From Bacteroidota bacterium (lineage in GTDB: Bacteria; Bacteroidota; Bacteroidia; UKL13-3), in contig RDYC01000338.1 in NCBI GenBank assembly GCA_004293295.1, positions 1 through 6,030 on the forward strand: a DNA stretch of 6,030 nucleotides, in the 5' to 3' direction. Shown piece by piece: positions 1 to 5,605 of this stretch. The translations under genes were made by a program, and so were the position numbers. Within the stretch, counting starts at the first letter, position 1. Each line of letters opens with the position of its first letter. The notes below the pieces were generated by a model that worked only from the letters and a program-made list of their open reading frames with translations, was not told the origin of the DNA and searched no databases.

Positions 1-1413
1 GCTGCCGATTCACCATTTTTACAAGCATTAAAAGCCAAAACACACCAAAATAAAATCAGCATTAACCTCAATGCATTTGGTTATTACTACACCCATACCG
101 ATGGCAGATTTTCGCTTGGCCGCATTTTAGGTAGCATTGGCCCTTGGTTTGAAAATGAACCTGAATTATTTGCACCTGCACGCAGGTTGTATGGTGTGTA
201 TCAAGATGGCAATGTATTTGGTGGTTCAAACTTTCTACTAGACTATAACAGCGCAAGGCTTTCCATTGATTTAGGAAGTTCGTTTCCCGTATCTGATTCT
301 ATAGGAACTATTAATTTTAGTTCATATTTATACCTTGCAGTTAGCACAAAAGCACTCACCACAGCCCCCTCTGCAACCAATGTATTACTCTCTGATTCCG
401 AAATTACTATTATTGGTCAAGTTGAGTATTTACAAGGAACAAATTGGCTAAACAGCACCAGCGGAATTATTGACTTTTCTAACCTATCGCCCGCTATCAT
501 GGATGCACTTAAAAATAACCAATTGTTATTGGTAGTTGGCAATAACTCCAATAAGTATTTGCTGGTGGCCAGAGAAGCTGTTGGCGGCTATGTGTGCATT
601 GCTGATAATTTCGTGCAACGCATTGATACCAATCAAACCGTAACTGTTAACCTATATGCCTATAAATTTGGCAAACCACTGGCTAATCAAACAATAACTT
701 TTAAGATGCAGCCCCCTACAGCAGACAAATCAAAAGAACAACACCGCGTACCGATATGCGAAACATACGGAAATAATAAGCCTCAAGATGGGCTCCGATT
801 TTCAGCAACCGCCACCACTAACAACAATGGTATGGCACAAATTGCCATTACCGGAAATAGCATAAACAACCCGCGCGTTTATATTGATGGGCAAATTTAT
901 TGGATTGATTACGATACAGAGGGAAATTCATCCAACGACCCTGCCATGCCTGGGGTAAAACCAATGTCAATTACGGCACATTTGAGAGACGATTTTTCCA
1001 TTCCTGAAACTCCGGTATGGTCTGATATTGCTCAAACCATGATACAGTTTGCCAACTTATACCCTATCATGAGTAAGTTCTTTATCAATTTTGCCGACCC
1101 TCATGCACTGATTGCAAAAAAAGATATTTTAAAATTTGCATTCACAAGAAACATACTGGACCCCATTTACATGCCGGTAACCAGGGATTTATCGGAGAAT
1201 AAACGGTTAACCATTTTAAAATGGTTAGATAATCCGGTTATTGATGACATGACTGTAACATCAGCTAAAAATACAGGCAAGCTCACGGCTGCACCTCCAG
1301 TGCTTGATACCGCAAATTTAACCGATAGCCAACAACAGTTTGAAGAGGCTACAAAAGCGAAAAATGGAAACATGATGAGTTTTCCTCAAATCACCAATTT
1401 ATTTGAATTTTAA
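1..1413 (+). CDS. VioB N-terminal-half homologue (iminophenylpyruvate dimer synthase-like), 5' end outside window
   Basis: The frame is open from base 1 to a TAA at 1411-1413, giving 470 codons with the true start to the left; an internal TTG at 187 is not a credible start. Window residues 4-100 have the pattern of the middle of VioB: a short 'FLQALK' helix, beta strands, 'GSIGPWFENEPELFAPARRL', then a second beta unit. Residues about 213-304 form an Ig-like strand-rich unit (GKPLANQTITF ... NNNGMAQIAITG). Residues 341-409 are helical and contain 'ANLYPIMSKFF' and 'YMPVTRDLSENKRLTILKWL', which match the VioB segment I recall as 'YPFMSDKVF ... YYMPSTRELS...ARLFLKYL'. In VioB this segment sits just before the ferritin-like domain; here the protein ends after a roughly 60-residue polar tail and that domain is the next gene, 11 nt downstream. 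VioB-type enzymes couple two imine molecules derived from tryptophan. Whether this pair does so is inference. By analogy about 230 residues are missing upstream. Confidence 0.72.
   Translation, partial: AADSPFLQALKAKTHQNKISINLNAFGYYYTHTDGRFSLGRILGSIGPWFENEPELFAPARRLYGVYQDGNVFGGSNFLLDYNSARLSIDLGSSFPVSDSIGTINFSSYLYLAVSTKALTTAPSATNVLLSDSEITIIGQVEYLQGTNWLNSTSGIIDFSNLSPAIMDALKNNQLLLVVGNNSNKYLLVAREAVGGYVCIADNFVQRIDTNQTVTVNLYAYKFGKPLANQTITFKMQPPTADKSKEQHRVPICETYGNNKPQDGLRFSATATTNNNGMAQIAITGNSINNPRVYIDGQIYWIDYDTEGNSSNDPAMPGVKPMSITAHLRDDFSIPETPVWSDIAQTMIQFANLYPIMSKFFINFADPHALIAKKDILKFAFTRNILDPIYMPVTRDLSENKRLTILKWLDNPVIDDMTVTSAKNTGKLTAAPPVLDTANLTDSQQQFEEATKAKNGNMMSFPQITNLFEF
1208..1227. repeat. Perfect 20-bp palindrome inside coding sequence
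   Basis: TAACCATTTT is followed immediately by its exact reverse complement AAAATGGTTA, with no spacer. It lies in the codons for the conserved 'RLTILKWLD' segment of the VioB-like gene. The next outward bases do not form a Watson-Crick pair. With no loop it is more like a dimeric protein-binding site in DNA than an RNA hairpin, but coincidence in AT-rich coding sequence is possible. Confidence 0.85.
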
Positions 1414-1424
1414 TCTTTAGAACC

Positions 1425-2477
1425 ATGTTAAAAATAAATCCACAGTTTGTAAGGGCAGTTAATGATGCCAGTAGTTTGGAAGATCTTTATCCAATGCTAC
1501 AAAATGCCATAGAATTAGAACACGCTACCATACCACCGTATTTAACAGCTTTGTTTTCATTTAAGCCAAATACCTCGTCTGAAATCCGAACAGTGATTCA
1601 TTCCATTGTAATTGAAGAAATGATGCACATGACCATTGCGGCCAATATATTAAATGCACTTGGTGGAAGTCCTGACATTTCTAATCCAAACTTCGTTCCT
1701 GAGTATCCCACCCATTTGCCTATGGGCATTGGAGGCTCACTAATTGTTGGTATAGAAAAGTACTCGCTTGATTTGATGAAAAATGTGTTTATGGAAATTG
1801 AAGAACCAGAAAATCCTATACCATTTAAAAGCACCAATGAGATTGAAGAGCCGGCAACCTACAAAACCATTGGCGACTTTTATAAAGCGGTGCAAGATAA
1901 AATCAATGAAATTGCACCTGATGTTTTACCAGGTAATCCAGCCAAACAGGTTACTTCTAGTTTTTTCTCGCCAGATTTATTGTATCCGATTTTAACTAAA
2001 AAAAATGCCATTGATGCCATTAATATCATTATTGAACAGGGAGAAGGAAGCAGTGTATCTCCATTAGGCACTGATAATGAATTGGCACATTACTATAAGT
2101 TTGAAGAACTCTATAAAGGCCAACAGTTGGTACCGGATAAGGATGCCCCTAACGGGTATTCGTTTACCGGACCTATTATCCCTTTTGATGCATCAAACGT
2201 ATTGCCTTTATTTCCCAATACCAAAGCAAACATGTTGCCACTAGGTTCTGAAGAGCGAAGATTATTAGAAGCCTTTAATCAAACCTACAGCAATTTGCTA
2301 TATGGCTTGCACATTACATTTAACGGAAAGCCCGATAACTTGCCAAACACCATTGGATTGATGTTTGATTTAAGGTTAGCTTGTCAACGTTTAGCAGAAA
2401 TGCCATTCCCGGGTAAATATGGTTACACCATAGGGCCATCGTACGAGTTTGTTTTACCCAACGCGCCCTTTAACTAA
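1425..2477 (+). CDS. Ferritin-like domain protein, VioB C-terminal-half homologue
   Basis: A 350-residue soluble protein starting at ATG 1425 with no signal peptide. It has the layout of the PF12902-type ferritin-like domain found at the C-terminus of VioB/RebD/StaD. Helix 1 carries E30-L-E32-H33 before 'ATIPPYL'; helix 2 carries the E64-E65-x-x-H68 motif (IEEMMHM) followed by 'ANILNALGG'; helix 3 ends in E204-QGEG; helix 4 carries E219-x-x-H222 (NELAHYYKFEEL). The QGEG followed by ExxH pairing is also what I recall in VioB. These acidic and histidine residues are placed to bind metal, probably a diiron site. The last 70 residues include another helix pair (LLEAFNQTYSNLLYGL; FDLRLACQRLAEMPFPGKYG). 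The preceding gene supplies what resembles the other half of VioB, so the two products probably form one complex. Catalytic role and substrate are unknown. The VOC gene follows after 4 nt. Confidence 0.85.
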   Translation: MLKINPQFVRAVNDASSLEDLYPMLQNAIELEHATIPPYLTALFSFKPNTSSEIRTVIHSIVIEEMMHMTIAANILNALGGSPDISNPNFVPEYPTHLPMGIGGSLIVGIEKYSLDLMKNVFMEIEEPENPIPFKSTNEIEEPATYKTIGDFYKAVQDKINEIAPDVLPGNPAKQVTSSFFSPDLLYPILTKKNAIDAINIIIEQGEGSSVSPLGTDNELAHYYKFEELYKGQQLVPDKDAPNGYSFTGPIIPFDASNVLPLFPNTKANMLPLGSEERRLLEAFNQTYSNLLYGLHITFNGKPDNLPNTIGLMFDLRLACQRLAEMPFPGKYGYTIGPSYEFVLPNAPFN

Positions 2478-2481
2478 CGCC

Positions 2482-2943
2482 ATGAAATTTACCGCAACAC
2501 AATTGGTTACAAAAATTTCCGTAAGTGATATGCTCCTATCTAAATCATTTTATGAACGCATGTTGGGATTTAAACTTGACGAACGATATACCATTAACTC
2601 AGGTGGAGATTATCAAAAGGATTCGTACATGCAACTAAATGCCCCTTCCAGCAATGGAGGGGCATTTACCCTTGGATTGTATAAAGATATTGATAAACCA
2701 TTTGATGCCATGCCACAAACAGGCACTGTACCTAGTTTTATTGTTGATGACGTGCATGCCACTTTACACCATTTTCTACAACAAAAAATAGCAGTAATAG
2801 CTGCCGGTAATGGCAGTGGCGATAACCAATACATTATTAAAAACGAATCAGATGAAGGGTACGTTGACTTGTTCTTCTTTTTCTGCGACCCTGATAATAA
2901 CTCACTGGTGATTAGACAAAACTTGCCTAAATTACCTGCGTAA
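2482..2943 (+). CDS. VOC (glyoxalase/bleomycin-resistance fold) family protein, probably non-metal
   Basis: I chose ATG 2482, 4 nt after the previous stop, over an in-frame TTG at 2449 that would overlap the upstream gene. This gives 153 residues, normal for a single-chain VOC protein made of two beta-alpha-beta-beta-beta modules. Module 1 is 'KISVSDMLLSKSFYERMLGF' (residues 11-30). Module 2 opens with 'PSFIVDDVHATLHHFLQQ' and ends with 'FFFFCDPDNNSLVIRQN'. The usual first-strand His of metal-dependent members is replaced (T/K at 10-11), and the Glu expected after DPDxN is V143. It is therefore more likely a binding protein or non-metal member than a glyoxalase or dioxygenase. Its position suggests a link with the VioB-like pair, but VOC genes are common everywhere and the link is inference. 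Confidence 0.85.
   Translation: MKFTATQLVTKISVSDMLLSKSFYERMLGFKLDERYTINSGGDYQKDSYMQLNAPSSNGGAFTLGLYKDIDKPFDAMPQTGTVPSFIVDDVHATLHHFLQQKIAVIAAGNGSGDNQYIIKNESDEGYVDLFFFFCDPDNNSLVIRQNLPKLPA
2636..2668 (+). repeat. Strong hairpin inside the VOC gene: 11-bp perfect stem, GCAA tetraloop
   Basis: TAAATGCCCCT (2636-2646) pairs perfectly with AGGGGCATTTA (2658-2668). After a single bulged T (2647) the pairing continues as CCA/TGG and closes on GCAA (2651-2654), a GNRA-type tetraloop. The arms are much richer in G+C than the surrounding sequence. There is no T-run after the 3' arm, so it is not a standard intrinsic terminator. It encodes the segment LNAPSSNGGAF of the VOC protein. Role unknown. Confidence 0.85.
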
Positions 2944-2955
2944 TTTCAAACAACG

Positions 2956-3591
2956 ATGAAAAGCATATGGCTTCCTTTTATTGCCTTCTTTTTGGTGGTA
3001 ATTGTGGTATTTATCATTGGTGAAAATCTTGAGCAAGAGTTTACAGCTGCACTCAGCCAAGTGGAGCATGCTAAGTTGCAGTTTGCCACCATCAGTTTCT
3101 TTATTCTTTTAGGCGACATCCTACTGCCGGTTCCTTCAAGTATTGTAATGTACCTCAATGGATACGTACTGGGCATTTTATCAGGCTCTTGTTTATCGTT
3201 TGTTTCGTTACTGGCCGGTTCCTGTGTAGGTTATTATCTGGGTAAATTTACCTCCATGGGCGTGAAGGCAAAAAAGGACGAGCGTGCTCACCTTTTTTTA
3301 TTGAAGTATGGAGCCTTTGCCATATTAATAACCCGTGGTATTCCTATACTTGCCGAGAGTATATGCCTTGTGTGCGGTTACAATAACATGTCGTTTAAGC
3401 AATACATTTTACTAAATACAATTGGCTACATACCGCTCTGTTTGTTATATGCCTTTTTTGGCCAAAGTGGGTATGACCAACACAACTTTCTGTTTTCATT
3501 TATTGCATCATTATTGGTATCAGCTGCCTTTTGGTTTTTGGGAAAAACCTACTTTACCAAATGGCTCAACAACCCCATAAAACATGCTTAG
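2956..3591 (+). CDS. DedA / VTT (SNARE-associated, TVP38-like) family inner-membrane protein
   Basis: A 211-residue polytopic membrane protein starting at ATG 2956, 12 nt after the VOC gene. An N-terminal helix (about 5-22) is followed by an amphipathic stretch. Next comes the family's first re-entrant region with 'GDILLPVPSSIVMYLNGYVLG' (53-73), a helix with small residues 'GSCVGYYLGK' (88-97), the second re-entrant region 'TRGIPILAESICLVCGYNNM' (126-145), 'LNTIGYIPLCLLYAFFG' (153-169) and a final helix (about 178-196). The PxPs, RxxP and GxxP-type signatures and the length fit the family. Established members move lipids across the inner membrane, including undecaprenyl phosphate and phosphatidylethanolamine. 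Which lipid this one handles cannot be told. D54, R127 and E134 are likely functional charges within the membrane. Its last 8 nt overlap the next gene, which suggests coupled translation. Confidence 0.85.
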   Translation: MKSIWLPFIAFFLVVIVVFIIGENLEQEFTAALSQVEHAKLQFATISFFILLGDILLPVPSSIVMYLNGYVLGILSGSCLSFVSLLAGSCVGYYLGKFTSMGVKAKKDERAHLFLLKYGAFAILITRGIPILAESICLVCGYNNMSFKQYILLNTIGYIPLCLLYAFFGQSGYDQHNFLFSFIASLLVSAAFWFLGKTYFTKWLNNPIKHA

Positions 3592-4639
3592 AGTTGCTGT
3601 GCTTGTGCCTTTTGTTTTGCTTTATTCATTGGTTGCGTTAGGTGAGGACAGCACCCAAACAAAAAAAATTAAAATACTACCCGTACCAACCATTGGTTAT
3701 TCTCCTGAAACCAGAACGTATGTTGGTGCGGTTACCTTGTTTACTTTTAACCTGCATAACGACAGCAACACCAGAACCTCCAATGCTAAATTGGAATTTA
3801 ACTATACTTGGAATAACCAACTAATTGTGGAAAGTGGTTGGAATTATTTTTCAAAGGCTGAGAAATGGTTCAGCAGGGGTCTGATTCACTACTCCCAATT
3901 TCCTGACCAGTATTATGGTGTTGGTCCAAACACCCCAGAAAATAACAAGCTGTTATTTAACAGCAACCGATTTATACTGGATGTGGCGGTATTAAAAAAA
4001 ATGGGGGCACAATTTTTTAGCGGCATTCAATTGAAGTATGTAAACTATTCCCATATTAAACCCGAAAAACTCACCCCGATTTATCCCGAATTAATGGCTG
4101 CATCAACAGTTGGCATTGGTTACGCGGTGTTAAAGGATACCCGTAACAACTTGCTTACCCCAACTAAAGGAATTTACTTACAGGTGAATAGCTTTTATAA
4201 TATAGCAACTACGAATTATTGGGAGTTTTTGGTTGACCTACGTTACTATAAAACATGGAACAACAAATTTACGTGGGCAAACCGACTGGCTAATGAGTTA
4301 ACAACAGGAACTCCACCCTTTTATGATTACCCCTTCTTAGGTGGTGATAAAATGGTGAGAGGCTATTATTATGGGCGATATAGAGACAATTATTTATGTT
4401 CATGGCAAACCGAGTTGCGCTTGCCCCTTTTTTGGCGGTTTGGCTTGGCTGCTTTTGGCGGATTATCAACCCTTTATGGCAACGAAACCAGCTTTAACGT
4501 TAACCATATCAAGCATAATTATGGTTTAGGTTTGCGTTTTAAAGTTGATAAAAAAGAACACACCAATTTGCGAATTGACTACGCCATTGGTAGCGCTAAT
4601 AATAGTGGGTTTTACATTGCTTTTGGGGAATCGTTTTAA
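3584..4639 (+). CDS. Omp85/BamA-type outer-membrane beta-barrel without POTRA domains
   Basis: A 351-residue protein starting at ATG 3584, inside the end of the DedA gene. Residues 1-20 are a signal peptide (hydrophobic core VAVLVPFVLLYSLVAL, likely cleavage near ALG/ED). The rest alternates aromatic beta strands. Signatures of the bacterial surface antigen (D15) barrel include 'YYGVGPNTPENN' (110-121), 'DTRNNLLTPTKG' (185-196), and 'GGDKMVRGYYYGRYRD' (253-268) with the VRG motif of extracellular loop 6. The closing strands 'GLGLRFKVDKKEHTNLRIDYAIG' end in 'FYIAFGESF', a terminal Phe typical of outer-membrane proteins. Only about 20 residues separate the signal peptide from the barrel, so there is no room for a POTRA domain, unlike BamA or TamA. 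It therefore probably does not run general barrel assembly. Lipid or small-protein export is possible but inferred. No clear terminator follows. Confidence 0.85.
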   Translation: MLRVAVLVPFVLLYSLVALGEDSTQTKKIKILPVPTIGYSPETRTYVGAVTLFTFNLHNDSNTRTSNAKLEFNYTWNNQLIVESGWNYFSKAEKWFSRGLIHYSQFPDQYYGVGPNTPENNKLLFNSNRFILDVAVLKKMGAQFFSGIQLKYVNYSHIKPEKLTPIYPELMAASTVGIGYAVLKDTRNNLLTPTKGIYLQVNSFYNIATTNYWEFLVDLRYYKTWNNKFTWANRLANELTTGTPPFYDYPFLGGDKMVRGYYYGRYRDNYLCSWQTELRLPLFWRFGLAAFGGLSTLYGNETSFNVNHIKHNYGLGLRFKVDKKEHTNLRIDYAIGSANNSGFYIAFGESF

Positions 4640-4728
4640 ATAGATAGCAAGTTGCGCCTACTTAACAACCCTCACCTAACTTTCATTTAATATCCATTAT
4701 ATTTAAAAAACATGTAAATTTGATTGCT
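4640..4728. other. Short intergenic gap between the Omp85 gene and the next unit
   Basis: This is 89 nt of AT-rich sequence with no convincing gene. I found no stem followed by a T-run that would serve as an intrinsic terminator for the upstream five-gene run. Its right end holds the promoter-like box at 4715-4722. Confidence 0.7.
4715..4722 (+). promoter_or_regulatory. Bacteroidota -7 promoter box (TAAATTTG)
   Basis: TAAATTTG is an exact match to the Bacteroidota sigma-ABfr -7 consensus TAnnTTTG. I do not see a clean -33 TTTG at the expected distance, so the call is tentative. The box ends 6 nt before ATG 4729, so transcription would begin at or very near the start codon, implying a leaderless message for the small gene and the Crp/Fnr gene behind it. 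Confidence 0.4.
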
Positions 4729-4964
4729 ATGGAAATGATTGAACAACTCCCGACACTGCTTAAAACCTTTTGGTTTGTTGCTGTTCCAACAAGTGATTTA
4801 TTTGATTCCTTATTCCTGCGTGGCACCATTCACTGCAACACCCAACATTGCTGTTAACCATTATTTTTGTTGCAGTTGGTTTTGGAGTAGTGTGTTTGTA
4901 CCGCATCACCTACTATTTGCTTGCTAAAAGCTGGTTTGCATTAAAACACTTGATTTATAAATAA
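4729..4964 (+). pseudogene. Small two-helix membrane protein gene with a broken reading frame
   Basis: From ATG 4729 one frame reads MEMIEQLPTLLKTFWFVAVPTS, a plausible N-terminus with a first membrane helix, but it runs to a stop at 4855-4857 through residues unlike a membrane protein. A second frame, open from 4806, encodes AWHHSLQHPTLLLTIIF, a further hydrophobic stretch and 'YYLLAKSWFALKHLIYK', a good second helix with a basic end. It stops at TAA 4962-4964, overlapping the next ATG by one base. The second frame has no good start of its own. Joining the halves needs a shift between about 4795 and 4857. One explanation is the 7-bp near-perfect tandem repeat ATTCCTT/ATTCCTG at 4805-4818 plus a second one-base change; removing both gives about 75 residues and a continuous reading. 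A sequencing error or programmed -1 shift is also possible, though I see no classic slippery heptamer. Family and function are not recognised. Confidence 0.55.
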
Positions 4965-5551
4965 TGGAAGTTGCCGCAAAAATAAAAACAGCATTTGATG
5001 CTTATCTAAATATGCCCGTTGAGGTATGGAAGTCGTTTGCTGATTTAGGGGAAGTGATTACTGTGCCTAAAGATGAAGTGCTTAAGCCACATAACCAAAC
5101 CGAAAAATACCTTTATTTCATATTAAAAGGTTCAGGCGGGCTGTTGTTATGGAACAACAACAATTTTGTGTGCATTGATTTGTGTTACGAACAAGACTTT
5201 TTTGGTGATTACATGTCGTTTCTGCTCCAACAACCCTCTGCATTGGAAGTCATTACTTTCGAACCATCCGAATTGTTTCGCATTTCAAAAGCCAACTTTA
5301 ACCTGCTTAGCCATAACCAAGAGGTGGGAAACCAGATTTGCCGATTTGCAGCCGAGGGTTTGTTTATTCATAAGCAACAACAGCAAATAGCCATGTTAAC
5401 CCAAACAGCCCAAGAACGTTATTTAGCCCTGTTGCATAAACAACCAAATATCATTAAACGCACTCCACAAAAACATGTGGCTTCTTACCTTGGCATAACC
5501 CCACAGAGTTTAAGCAGGATTCGCCATAAAATTGCATTAGTTACCAAATGA
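4964..5551 (+). CDS. Crp/Fnr-family transcriptional regulator
   Basis: A 195-residue protein with a cyclic-nucleotide-binding-type jelly roll (about residues 25-110), a long dimerisation helix (about 112-145) and a C-terminal helix-turn-helix. In the HTH, 'TPQKHVASYLGITPQSLSRIRHKI' (167-190), 'ITPQSLSRIR' is the recognition helix region. The preceding 'AQERYLALLHKQPNIIKR' is the usual lead-in in Bacteroidota members. The phosphate-binding cassette position reads 'GDYMSFLLQQPSALEV' (81-96). Compared with E. coli CRP, the Glu is replaced and the Arg before the Ser is Pro, so cAMP binding is unlikely and the ligand is unknown. There is no N-terminal Cys cluster, so it is not an FNR-type iron-sulfur sensor. 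ATG 4964 shares its A with the stop of the small membrane protein (TAATG), implying coupled translation. Confidence 0.9.
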   Translation: MEVAAKIKTAFDAYLNMPVEVWKSFADLGEVITVPKDEVLKPHNQTEKYLYFILKGSGGLLLWNNNNFVCIDLCYEQDFFGDYMSFLLQQPSALEVITFEPSELFRISKANFNLLSHNQEVGNQICRFAAEGLFIHKQQQQIAMLTQTAQERYLALLHKQPNIIKRTPQKHVASYLGITPQSLSRIRHKIALVTK

Positions 5552-5569
5552 TAACTTTTTACCACCCCA

Positions 5570-5602
5570 TTTGAGCCCAATTTTGCGGCATAAATAAATT
5601 GC
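5570..5602 (+). promoter_or_regulatory. Possible Bacteroidota promoter ahead of the last gene
   Basis: TTTG at 5570-5573 and TAAATTGC at 5595-5602 resemble the -33 (TTTG) and -7 (TAnnTTTG) elements, with 21 nt between them. The -7 element matches imperfectly at its last two bases. The ATG at 5606 follows 3 nt later, so as at 4715 the message would have almost no leader. The 54-nt gap after the regulator gene is consistent with a separate transcription unit. Confidence 0.35.
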
Positions 5603-5605
5603 GTA

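Noticed and set aside
187..1413. A 408-codon version of the first gene starting at TTG 187
   Set aside because: The frame is open all the way from base 1 and the residues before 187 match the VioB-like pattern, so 187 is internal and the gene is simply cut by the window edge.
2122..2132. Short palindrome CCAACAGTTGG in the ferritin-like gene
   Set aside because: Five-base arms are expected by chance several times in a window of this size.
2449..2481. Longer VOC protein starting at TTG 2449
   Set aside because: It would overlap the ferritin-like gene by 29 nt with a rare start, while ATG 2482 gives a normal VOC N-terminus 4 nt after the previous stop.
1167..3176. Minus-strand open frames opposite the first four genes, including 1167-1373, 1598-1837, 1880-2071, 2613-2834 and 2946-3176
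   Set aside because: They are shadows of well-supported plus-strand genes with no recognisable protein features.
4739..4927. A 62-codon frame starting at TTG 4739
   Set aside because: As a whole its residues do not look like a protein. Only its short central part (VIYLIP) may be a remnant of the frame-broken small membrane gene.
5539..5560. Stem AGTTA/TAACT followed by TTTT at the end of the regulator gene, as a terminator
   Set aside because: The stem is only 5 mostly A-T pairs with an 8-nt loop and overlaps the stop codon. It is too weak to call.
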